A stretch of DNA of 56,997 nt from CSSed11-175R1 sp041685735 (GTDB lineage: Bacteria; Actinomycetota; Nitriliruptoria; Nitriliruptorales; Nitriliruptoraceae). Shown here one piece after another: positions 43,864-51,454 of this stretch (positions within the stretch are counted from its first letter, which is position 1; each line of letters starts with the position of its first letter). The notes under the pieces are model-generated. The model saw only the letters and a program-made list of their open reading frames with translations. It did no database searches and was not told the origin of the DNA. Where the stretch lies: assembly GCA_041685735.1 (NCBI GenBank), contig JAWLFE010000017.1:1-56997 (forward strand), read 5' to 3'. The translations under genes were made by a program, and so were the position numbers.

Positions 43864-45120
43864 ATGTTCGATCCGGAAGCGGTCACCGAAGCCGGGGCCC
43901 ACGTCGTCGGCGCGCCGATGGTCAGCGGCGCCCACACGAAGCTGCCGTTCACGATCGAGGAGTACGGGCGCCGACTGCAGCGGGTCCGGACCCAGATGCA
44001 GTCCCGCGGCCTCGATGTGATGATCGCGACCGATCCGTCGAACATGGCCTGGTTGACCGGCTACGACGGGTGGTCGTTCTACACCCACCAGGCGGTCATC
44101 ATCACGATGGATGGCGACCCCCGCTGGTGGGGACGCAAGATGGACTCGAAGGGGGCCTGGCGCACGGTCTACATGGAACGGGAGTCGATCTTCGGCTACT
44201 CCGACGACTACGTGCAGTCCGACGAACGCCATCCGCACCAGCACCTCGCCGAGATCCTGCTCGAGCTCGGACTGGGGCAGGCCACCATCGGCGTGGAGAT
44301 GGACAACTACTACTACAACGCCGCTGCGCACCTGAACCTCACGGCTGGGCTGCCTGACGCGACGTTCGTGGACGCCACCGGCCTCGTGAACTGGCAGCGG
44401 GCGGTCAAGTCCGAACAGGAGATCGTCTACATGCGCCGCGCGGCGCGTATCGTCGAGAGCATGCACCGCAACATCTTCGAGATGATCGAACCCGGCCTGC
44501 GCAAGAGCGACCTCGTGGCCGAGATCTTCCGGGCCGGGATCGCCGGGGTCGCCGGCGACGAGGGCTTCGGTGGTGACTACCCGGCGATCGTGCCGCTGGT
44601 GCCCACCGGCGCCGACGCGTCCGCACCACACCTGACCTGGGACGACCAACGCTTCGAGGAAGGAGCGGCCACCTTCTTCGAGGTGGCGGGTTGCTACCGG
44701 CGTTACCACGCGCCGCTGTGCCGGACGGTGTTCCTGGGCACGCCGCCCGCGGAGGTGCTCGCTGCCGAGGCGGCGATCATCGATGGCCTGGAGGCCGGTC
44801 TGGACGCGGCGCGGGCCGGCAACCGGGCCGGCGACGTCGCCGACGCGCTGTACGCCGCCCTGGAGCGCGCCGGCATCGAACGCGAAGGGCGCTGTGGCTA
44901 CCCGGTCGGTCTGAGCTACCCGCCGGACTGGGGCGAGCGCACCATCAGTTTCCGGTCCACCGACAACACGATCCTGCAGCCGGGCATGACCTTCCACTTC
45001 ATGCCGGGGCTGTGGATGGACGACTGGGGCATCGAGATCACCGAGACCATCCTGATCCGTGACACGGGACCGGCGGAGCCGCTCGCCGACGTCCCCCGTG
45101 AGTTGCTGGTGAAGAACTGA
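43864..45120 (+). CDS. doeA: Ectoine hydrolase (M24 peptidase fold)
   Basis: A 418-residue pita-bread-fold enzyme. Creatinase-type N-terminal domain with LPFTIEEYGRRLQRVRTQM and DPSNMAWLTGYDGWSFYTHQ, then the C-terminal domain with GDYPAIVPLVPTG, YRRYHAPLCRTVF and LQPGMTFHFMPGLW. These stretches are diagnostic of DoeA/EutD, which opens the ectoine ring to N-acetyl-diaminobutyrate. The position after ehuBCDA confirms the role. The start has GAGG six bases upstream. Confidence 0.92.
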   Translation: MFDPEAVTEAGAHVVGAPMVSGAHTKLPFTIEEYGRRLQRVRTQMQSRGLDVMIATDPSNMAWLTGYDGWSFYTHQAVIITMDGDPRWWGRKMDSKGAWRTVYMERESIFGYSDDYVQSDERHPHQHLAEILLELGLGQATIGVEMDNYYYNAAAHLNLTAGLPDATFVDATGLVNWQRAVKSEQEIVYMRRAARIVESMHRNIFEMIEPGLRKSDLVAEIFRAGIAGVAGDEGFGGDYPAIVPLVPTGADASAPHLTWDDQRFEEGAATFFEVAGCYRRYHAPLCRTVFLGTPPAEVLAAEAAIIDGLEAGLDAARAGNRAGDVADALYAALERAGIEREGRCGYPVGLSYPPDWGERTISFRSTDNTILQPGMTFHFMPGLWMDDWGIEITETILIRDTGPAEPLADVPRELLVKN

Positions 45121-45133
45121 ACGCGGCGGCAGT

Positions 45134-46294
45134 GTGATGGAGTTGCGTGAAGCAGCCCTGCTCGTCCTCGGGGACCTGATCGGGTTCCAGACGGTCACCT
45201 CCGAGTCGAACCTCGACCTGATCGGCTACGCCGACGAGTACCTGATCAAGGCGGGTGCGCACACGACGGTCACCCGGGACCGGTGGGGGCAGAAGGCGAA
45301 CCTGCTGGCCACGATCGGTCCGCCGGTCGACGGCGGCGTCGTGCTGTCGGGCCACACGGACGTCGTCCCCGCGGACTCGGAACACTGGACCGGGGCTCCG
45401 TTCGTCGCATCGCGCCGGGAGCAGCGCGTCTACGGCCGGGGCGCGGTCGACATGAAGGGCTTCATCGCCTGTGCGATGGCCCTGGCGCCCCGGTTCGCGG
45501 CCGCCGATCTGCCGGTGCCGATCCACATCGCGTTGACCTTCGACGAGGAGGTCGGCTGCCTCGGCGCGCCACTGCTGATCGAGGAGTTGCTGCGGACCGG
45601 CCCCCGTCCCGCGGTCGCGATCGTCGGGGAGCCGACGGAGCTGCGGATCGTCGAGGCGCACAAGGGCTGCTTCGAGTACACCACGACCATCACCGGGGTC
45701 GAGGGACATGGCTCGACCCCCGCCAAGGCCGTCAACGCGGTGGAGTACGCCGCTCGCTACGTCGAGCGGCTGCTGGCCCTCCGGGCGGAGATGGCCGACC
45801 GGCCGATCCCGGACAGCCCGTTCGATCCGCCGGAGGCGACCATCAGCATCGGCACGATCAACGGTGGGACCGCCCGGAACGTCGTCGCGGGGCACTGCAG
45901 CTTCGAGTGGGAGTTCCGCTCGGTCCGTCGCGCCGAGGCCGAGTACATCATCGAGCAGGTCACCGCCTACGAGCAGCAGCTGCTCACCGAGATGCGCGCG
46001 CGCCACCCCGAGGTGGCGCTGCACACCGAAGCCATCGGCGCGGTCGACGGCCTGGAACCACAGCGGCCGTCGTCGGCACTCGACCTGGTGGCGAGCCTCC
46101 TCGACGATCCTGTGGTTGATGTCGCGTCGTTCAGCACCGAGGCCGGGCTCTACCAGCAGGCCGGTATCCCCGCGGTGGTCTGTGGACCGGGGAGTATCGA
46201 AGTGGCGCATCAACCCGACGAGTACATCAGCATCGCCCAGCTGGAGGCCTGCCTCACGATGTTGGAGCGGCTGATCCCCCGGCTGCGGGGGTGA
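45134..46294 (+). CDS. M20/ArgE-family deacetylase, probable N-acetyl-diaminobutyrate deacetylase
   Basis: A 386-residue zinc peptidase-fold enzyme. Metal ligands are visible in LSGHTDVVP (His), GRGAVDMKG (Asp), LTFDEEVGCLG (Glu-Glu) and the C-terminal His region VAHQPDEYIS. It resembles acetylornithine deacetylase ArgE. As the gene after doeA it most likely removes the acetyl group from DoeA's product, replacing the AstE-like DoeB (such ArgE-type versions are sometimes called DoeB2). GTG at 45134 or ATG at 45137 may start it; the ribosome binding site is weak, suggesting coupling to doeA, 13 bases before. Its 3' end overlaps the convergent esterase. Confidence 0.82.
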   Translation: MMELREAALLVLGDLIGFQTVTSESNLDLIGYADEYLIKAGAHTTVTRDRWGQKANLLATIGPPVDGGVVLSGHTDVVPADSEHWTGAPFVASRREQRVYGRGAVDMKGFIACAMALAPRFAAADLPVPIHIALTFDEEVGCLGAPLLIEELLRTGPRPAVAIVGEPTELRIVEAHKGCFEYTTTITGVEGHGSTPAKAVNAVEYAARYVERLLALRAEMADRPIPDSPFDPPEATISIGTINGGTARNVVAGHCSFEWEFRSVRRAEAEYIIEQVTAYEQQLLTEMRARHPEVALHTEAIGAVDGLEPQRPSSALDLVASLLDDPVVDVASFSTEAGLYQQAGIPAVVCGPGSIEVAHQPDEYISIAQLEACLTMLERLIPRLRG

Positions 46295-47237
46295 GGTGCC
46301 GCCGCACCTCGTTGACGATCTCCCACAGGGCCTGCCGGGCGGCCGGCACCACGCCGGGGAACGACAGGAACCCGTGGACCGCGTCGAGGTAGATGGTCCC
46401 CCGGACCTCGACGCCCGCCGCCCGGAGCGCGGCCGCGTACCGGGTGGCGTCGTCGCGGAGCGGGTCGCGTTCCCCGACCTGGATAAGCGTCGGCGGGAGC
46501 CGGGTGTGATCGGTCGCGAGCAGGGGCGATGCCCGGGGGTCGGCGGGATCGGCCGCTCCGAGGTAGAGCGCCCGGAACGTGTCCCGGCCGAGCGGTGTCA
46601 GGATCAATGCATCCGGATCCTCGGTCAGCGACGGTGAGGCACCGGTCAGGTCCGTCGGGGGGTAGAGCAGGACCTGCAGGCGTAGGTCGGGTCCGCCGGT
46701 GTCGCGTGCGGTGAGCGCGACCGCGGCAGCCAGGTTCGCGCCGGCGCTGTCGCCCATGACGGCCATGCGGGTGGCGTCGCCACCGATGGCCGCCGCGTTC
46801 CTGGCGATCCAGCTGGTGGCCGCGACGGCGTCCTCGACCGCGGCCGGGAAGGGATGCTGCGGGGCCAGGCGGTAGTCCACCGAGGCGACCATCACCCGAG
46901 CCGCCTTGGCCACCCGACTGCACAACCAGTCACCGACCTCGAGGTTGCGCAGCACCCAGCCGCCGCCGTGGAAGTGCACGACGACGGGCAGCTGCCCGTC
47001 GTGGTCCTCGGGTCGGTAGATGCGGACCGGCAGCGGACCATCGGCACCGGGGACCCGGTCCTCGGTGATCCGCACACCGTCGGCCACGCTTCCCTTGACG
47101 GTCCGGGTGATCGGGGTGTCGGGGATCACGCGCGCCTGCATGGCGGCGATCCGGTCGTGATCCGCACCGGCCACCGTGCCGCCCGGGATCCTGGGGAGCA
47201 GCCAGCCGAACAGCCGCGTCCGTAGCGAGAGTGACAT
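46254..47237 (-). CDS. Alpha/beta hydrolase of the hormone-sensitive-lipase (Aes) family
   Basis: A 327-residue esterase. The oxyanion motif HFHGGGWVLRN, nucleophile elbow GDSAGANLAAA (Ser), the Asp in IQVGERDPL and the His in DAVHGFLSFP make a complete triad. No signal peptide is seen. Such enzymes hydrolyse short-chain esters. It overlaps the deacetylase by 41 bases at its 3' end and lies 63 bases downstream of the MFS gene on the same strand. Confidence 0.88.
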   Translation of the reverse strand: MSLSLRTRLFGWLLPRIPGGTVAGADHDRIAAMQARVIPDTPITRTVKGSVADGVRITEDRVPGADGPLPVRIYRPEDHDGQLPVVVHFHGGGWVLRNLEVGDWLCSRVAKAARVMVASVDYRLAPQHPFPAAVEDAVAATSWIARNAAAIGGDATRMAVMGDSAGANLAAAVALTARDTGGPDLRLQVLLYPPTDLTGASPSLTEDPDALILTPLGRDTFRALYLGAADPADPRASPLLATDHTRLPPTLIQVGERDPLRDDATRYAAALRAAGVEVRGTIYLDAVHGFLSFPGVVPAARQALWEIVNEVRRHLTPAAGGSAAPTS

Positions 47238-47300
47238 CGGGGCTCCGTCGGTGGCGGGTGCGGCCGTTCGGGGGGCCAGAGGGTGTCTTCCGTGGTGCCG

Positions 47301-48662
47301 TCAAGCGTCCGGGGTGTCGACCTTGGCGGCCTCGATGATCGTGGTCCGCAGCTTCGGAGCCACGACGATGAGCAGCAGGATATGGACCACGACCGCGACC
47401 ATGAACGGCGACCGCAGCCCCAGCTCACGGCTCGCCGCGTCCTCGACCACACTCACCAGCACACCGCCGAGGATCGTGCCGATCGGCATCGCGCCCCAGC
47501 CGAGGAAGCGGTAGACGCTGTTGACGCGTCCCAGGATCTGGTCCGGGATCATGACCTGGCGCAGCGACACCGTCACCACGTTCCAGAGGATCGCGGTGAA
47601 CCCGAACACCGCGAAGCACGCGGCGACCACGATCGCGTTGGAGGTGGCGGCCGTGATCGCGAAGGTGGCGATCGGCAGCGTGATCGTCAGGAACAGCGAC
47701 GGGCCGGACCCGAGCCGCCGCGTCAGGCTCGGTGCGAGGAAGCTGCCCAGCAACCCGCCGACGCTGCCGGCCGCCAGCAGCAGTCCGAACCCGAAGCCGT
47801 CGAGGAGCAGGATCTCCTGGGCGAACAGGACGTAGGTGGCCAGCACCGCGGCGCTCGTGCCGTTCATCGCCGCGAGCGCGAGCGCGAGGGTCCGCAGCAG
47901 CCGGTGTCGCCACAGCCACGTGAGCCCTTCGTGGATCTGGGTGCGCATCGTCGGTCGCAGGGTCAGCTCACCCCCGGGGGATGCGGCGGCCGACGGGACC
48001 GACCGGAACGTGCCGGGGATGGCCGCGACCAGGGCGGCGGACACCGCGGCGGTAACGGCGTCGATCGCGAACGGCAGCGACAACGTCAGACCGACCAGCG
48101 CGCCGGCGACGGGGCGGGCGACGAAGTCGGCGATGACCATCTGGGCACCCATGATCGTGCCGTTGGCACGTTCCAGCTTCGCCCGCGGCACGATCGCCGG
48201 CAGGATCGCCTGCGAGGTGTTGTCGAACAGCACCTCGCACATGCCGAGCACGAACGCGGCGAGGTAGAGCGCCGGCAGCGGCATCGCGTCCATGGCCACG
48301 GCCAGTGCCGTTGCACCCGCGACGACCGCGCGCACCGTGTTGGCGCCGACCATCAGGCGGCGGCGGTCGAGCCGGTCGCCGAGCACCCCGGCCTGCAGGC
48401 TGAACACGAGCCACGGCAGCCGTGTGGCCAGCGCCACCCCGGCGATGAGGATCGGATCCCGCGTCAGGAGTGAAGCCAACCACGGGAACGCCAACGAGAC
48501 CAGGCCGTCCCCGAAGTTCGAACTGGCCACGGCTCCCCACAGCTTCCAGTAGCGAGCGTCCAGGCCGCCGGTCCGTCGCTGCCACCACGATGCCGATGCG
48601 GACACGGCGACCTGCGGGTCGGCGGGTGGTGGGTCGGAGGGCGATCGGAGGTGGTCGGTCAT
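47301..48662 (-). CDS. MFS transporter, MdtG/enterobactin-exporter-like
   Basis: A 453-residue major facilitator protein with about twelve helices; the segment FSLQAGVLGDRLDRRRLMVGANTVRA is the helix 2-3 motif GxxxDRxxRR. Its N-terminal 30 residues are hydrophilic. This subgroup usually exports drugs or siderophores. A helix-turn-helix regulator is divergent, the common regulator-pump arrangement. GGGGAG lies upstream of the ATG. Confidence 0.85.
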   Translation of the reverse strand: MTDHLRSPSDPPPADPQVAVSASASWWQRRTGGLDARYWKLWGAVASSNFGDGLVSLAFPWLASLLTRDPILIAGVALATRLPWLVFSLQAGVLGDRLDRRRLMVGANTVRAVVAGATALAVAMDAMPLPALYLAAFVLGMCEVLFDNTSQAILPAIVPRAKLERANGTIMGAQMVIADFVARPVAGALVGLTLSLPFAIDAVTAAVSAALVAAIPGTFRSVPSAAASPGGELTLRPTMRTQIHEGLTWLWRHRLLRTLALALAAMNGTSAAVLATYVLFAQEILLLDGFGFGLLLAAGSVGGLLGSFLAPSLTRRLGSGPSLFLTITLPIATFAITAATSNAIVVAACFAVFGFTAILWNVVTVSLRQVMIPDQILGRVNSVYRFLGWGAMPIGTILGGVLVSVVEDAASRELGLRSPFMVAVVVHILLLIVVAPKLRTTIIEAAKVDTPDA

Positions 48663-48729
48663 GGTTGCTCCCCGGTCACGAGGGGTCGGTCACGACGGCA
48701 CGGTCATGGTGGGCCGGCCGCGACTGGTT

Positions 48730-48739
48730 GACGATCGTC
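48730..48739. promoter_or_regulatory. Palindrome GACGATCGTC between MFS gene and regulator
   Basis: A perfect ten-base palindrome in the 151-base divergent space; a candidate site for the adjacent helix-turn-helix protein. Short palindromes are expected by chance in GC-rich DNA, so the evidence is positional. Confidence 0.25.
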
Positions 48740-48802
48740 GATCGGATAGCGGGAGCATCGCCGACCGATTGAGAGAAGTCAACCGCTAGGGCGAGAGGGC
48801 CT

Positions 48803-48808
48803 ATGCTG
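48803..48808 (+). promoter_or_regulatory. -10 element (TATGCT) of a leaderless regulator gene
   Basis: TATGCT ends five bases before the ATG at 48814, the spacing at which transcription would start on the A of the start codon. No ribosome binding site is present. Confidence 0.5.
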
Positions 48809-48813
48809 TCGGT

Positions 48814-49106
48814 ATGACGCAACCGGCATCCGGGCCTCGCCGTCCCCCGACGGCGGCCGAGGCGCGCGCTCTTGGCCATCCGCTCCGGCTCAGGATCCTG
48901 TTCGCCTGCCGGGAGCGATCGCGCACCAACAAGCAACTCGCCGACGAGCTCGAGGCCAACCCCGGCACGGTGCTCTACCACGTGCGGCAGCTGGTCGACC
49001 AGGGGTTCCTGCGACCGGACGAGCCACGACCCGGGCCGCGGGGGTCGCGTGAACAGCCCTACCGGTCGACGGGCAAGTCCTGGTTGCTCCAGGGGGGACC
49101 GGAGCG
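48814..49106 (+). CDS. Winged helix-turn-helix (ArsR-like) regulator, truncated by the assembly gap
   Basis: The first 97 residues are visible: AEARALGHPLRLRILFACRER, NKQLADELEANPGTVLYHVRQLVDQGFL and the wing, a typical ArsR/MarR-like DNA-binding domain. It runs into the N-run, so its C-terminus is unknown. It probably controls the divergent MFS transporter. The in-frame continuation across the gap into a membrane protein is an artefact of a 100-N placeholder. Confidence 0.75.
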
Positions 49107-49206
49107 NNNNNNNNNNNNNNNNNNNNNNNNNNNNNNNNNNNNNNNNNNNNNNNNNNNNNNNNNNNNNNNNNNNNNNNNNNNNNNNNNNNNNNNNNNNNNN
49201 NNNNNN
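49107..49206. other. Assembly gap (100 N)
   Basis: Exactly 100 ambiguous bases, the conventional placeholder for a scaffold gap of unknown length. The end of the regulator and the beginning of the DUF2254 protein are missing here, and whole genes may be absent. Confidence 0.99.
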
Positions 49207-50376
49207 GCACGCACCATCCTCTCCGAACTGGCCGGGGCGACGATCACGGTGGTGGGCCTCGTCTTCTCCATGACGGTCGTGGCGTTGCAGATGGCCTCGT
49301 CGCAGTTCACCCCACGGCTGCTGCGCACCTTCCTGCGTGATCGCGGGGTCCAGGCCGTCCTGTCCGTGATGATCGCCTCCGCGGTCTTCGACGTCATCGT
49401 CCTGAGCTCGGTCCGCAGTCCCGGCGACGATGTCGAGGCATTCGTTCCCCGGCTCGCGGTGTCCGCCGCGCTGCTGTTGGCTGGGACGGCGGTCGGGCTG
49501 CTCGTCTACTTCCTGCACCACGTGACCCAGAGCCTGCGGGTGGACGTGATCATCCGTTCCATCAGCCAGCAGACGCTGCATCAGATCGGCAACGCCGATC
49601 CCGGGCGTGATGACCTGCCGGATCAGGACCCGCCCGACCCGCCGGACGATGCGTTCGCGGTGACCGCCCAACGGGATGGGTACCTGCAGCTGGTCGACGA
49701 GCACGTGCTGGTCGCGACGTGTCGCCGCCTGGGGTACCGGGTCCGGATCCGGCCGGTCCTCGGCGAGTGGGTCTCCACCGGTACGACCCTGGCGTGGGCG
49801 TGGCCGGATGGTGGCCAGGAGACGGGCGACCGCGAGGAACTGCGGACCGGGTTACACCGGGGGCTGCACCTCGGCAGGGACCGCACCGAGTCCGCCGATC
49901 TCGCCTTCGGGATCCGCCAACTGCAGGACATCGCCCTGCGGGCGCTGTCGACCGGGGTGAACGATCCGTCGACGGCAGCCATCGTGACCACGCAACTGTC
50001 GGTCATCATGGTCGCGCTCGCCGATCGGCCGCTCGGGGCCAGCCTGCTGCTCGACGACGACGGGCAGCTGCGTGTCGCGGTCCCTCGCCCGACCTTCCCG
50101 GCGTTCCTCGAACTGGTCATCGGGCCACTCCGGCGCAACGCGACGAAGGAACTCACGGTGCTCCTGGCGACCGTGTCGCTGCTCACCGATGTCGCCGAGC
50201 GGGTCGCGGACTCCGCGGATCGCGCCGCGTGTGTGGAGCACCAACTCCATCGTCTGGTGGAGCAGGCCGAGCTCGGGGATGCGACCGACCGCGCCGCCCT
50301 CGAGAAGGACGCAGAGATCGTCCGCGCCACCCTGCGGCAGGGTGCCCGTCCCAGCGCGGCACCAGCCGCCTCCTGA
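49207..50376 (+). CDS. DUF2254 membrane protein, N-terminus missing
   Basis: The visible 389 residues begin ARTILSELAGATITVVGLVFSMTVVALQMASSQFTPRLL (read as ARTILSELAGATITVVG then SSQFTPRLL), the hallmark segment of DUF2254, a family of predicted four-helix membrane proteins of unknown function. A second helix pair and a long cytoplasmic C-terminal part with DGYLQLVDEHVL and STGVNDPSTAA follow. The first helices lie in the gap. The protein ends seven bases from the convergent neighbour. Confidence 0.82.
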   Translation, partial: ARTILSELAGATITVVGLVFSMTVVALQMASSQFTPRLLRTFLRDRGVQAVLSVMIASAVFDVIVLSSVRSPGDDVEAFVPRLAVSAALLLAGTAVGLLVYFLHHVTQSLRVDVIIRSISQQTLHQIGNADPGRDDLPDQDPPDPPDDAFAVTAQRDGYLQLVDEHVLVATCRRLGYRVRIRPVLGEWVSTGTTLAWAWPDGGQETGDREELRTGLHRGLHLGRDRTESADLAFGIRQLQDIALRALSTGVNDPSTAAIVTTQLSVIMVALADRPLGASLLLDDDGQLRVAVPRPTFPAFLELVIGPLRRNATKELTVLLATVSLLTDVAERVADSADRAACVEHQLHRLVEQAELGDATDRAALEKDAEIVRATLRQGARPSAAPAAS

Positions 50377-50383
50377 TCGGGCT

Positions 50384-51361
50384 TCAGTCGGACCCCGCCC
50401 GTTCCTCGAACGGCTCCGTCGTGGTGGGTGATCCGGTTGACGGCGGGTCCTCCTCCCGGTCGTGCGTGTCGGCATCGTCGCGGGGTGGGGCGGGGTCGTC
50501 GCGGTCCCCGGACAGCTCGTCGCCGTCGGCCATCTCGCGGCCCTCCGGTGTGTCGGACGGGTCGGGACCGGCGTCTTCGGATGCCTCTTCCGGTGGGTCG
50601 CTGCCGTCCTCATCCACCGCCGCGTCGGTCTCGTCCTGCTCGACCGCTGGACGGACGGCTGGTCGAGGAGGGTGTGGGAGTCGACACGTCATCGTGGTTC
50701 CGTCGACGCTGCGGCGCGGGACCCGGCCGGTCTCCTGGATGGTGCCGCCGCAGTCCGGCTCGGTGTCGTGCACGCTCGTCGGTGCCTTGGTGGGAGGATC
50801 GATGCACCGCACCGGCGGAAGGTCGACGAGGGCCTCCCCGGGCGGCGTGCCCTCCGACAGGTCGCGGACGCGCACCCGGAGCTCGCCGAGGTCGCTCCCA
50901 CACGGAACATCGCGTCGGAGGGTCACCTCGAAGCGGGTCCACGGAACCGAGCGCCGGTCGACCAGGACCCGGGTCGGGGAGACCCACGCCATGCCATGGG
51001 TCCCATCTGCGGGGACGATGTCGAGCTCGATGGCGAACATCTGCTCGGACGATGCCACGCCCTCGACCATCCCGGCCCTGACCGGTCGATCCTGGATGCC
51101 GATCCGGACCTGTCGCGAGGTGCCGGGTTGGACGGACGTCGGCAGCTGGACCCGCACGAAGGGCGCGGTCGCACCGGTGAGGCCCTCGACGACACCGTCG
51201 GTGCGTGCCGTGACATCTACCTGAGCGCCTCCGTCGGCATCCGGTGTCGCGGCACCGGCGGCGGCGAACGGGCTCTTCGCCTGCGACAGGCCGATCACGG
51301 CGACAGCCACGATCACCGTCGCCACGGACATGGCGAGCAGGAAGCGCGCGACGACGGGCAT
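50384..51361 (-). CDS. Membrane-anchored protein with acidic C-terminal tail, unknown function
   Basis: A 325-residue protein I do not recognise. One N-terminal membrane helix (VVARFLLAMSVATVIVAVAV, followed by IGLSQAKSP) anchors or exports it. A 200-residue predicted beta-rich domain with four cysteines (CGSDLG, RCIDPP, DCGGT, MTCRLP) follows, then a 90-residue Asp/Glu/Pro/Thr-rich tail (EDAGPDPSDTPEGREM). The start at 51361 (MPVVARFLL) is chosen over 51382. It follows the subtilase by 93 bases on the same strand and may be co-transcribed, so it could be a substrate or exported partner of that system. Confidence 0.6.
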   Translation of the reverse strand: MPVVARFLLAMSVATVIVAVAVIGLSQAKSPFAAAGAATPDADGGAQVDVTARTDGVVEGLTGATAPFVRVQLPTSVQPGTSRQVRIGIQDRPVRAGMVEGVASSEQMFAIELDIVPADGTHGMAWVSPTRVLVDRRSVPWTRFEVTLRRDVPCGSDLGELRVRVRDLSEGTPPGEALVDLPPVRCIDPPTKAPTSVHDTEPDCGGTIQETGRVPRRSVDGTTMTCRLPHPPRPAVRPAVEQDETDAAVDEDGSDPPEEASEDAGPDPSDTPEGREMADGDELSGDRDDPAPPRDDADTHDREEDPPSTGSPTTTEPFEERAGSD

Positions 51362-51454
51362 GCCCCCGAGTATGGACGGCACCGGACGGGAGGGTGCGCC
51401 CGGTCAGCCTCCGCCGACCGGTGGCCCCGTCCAGTTGGACCCACCGATGGACGG

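Noticed and set aside
43012..45198. 728-codon minus-strand frame opposite ehuA and doeA
   Set aside because: Shadow of two well-recognised genes; composition typical of antisense frames in 70% GC DNA.
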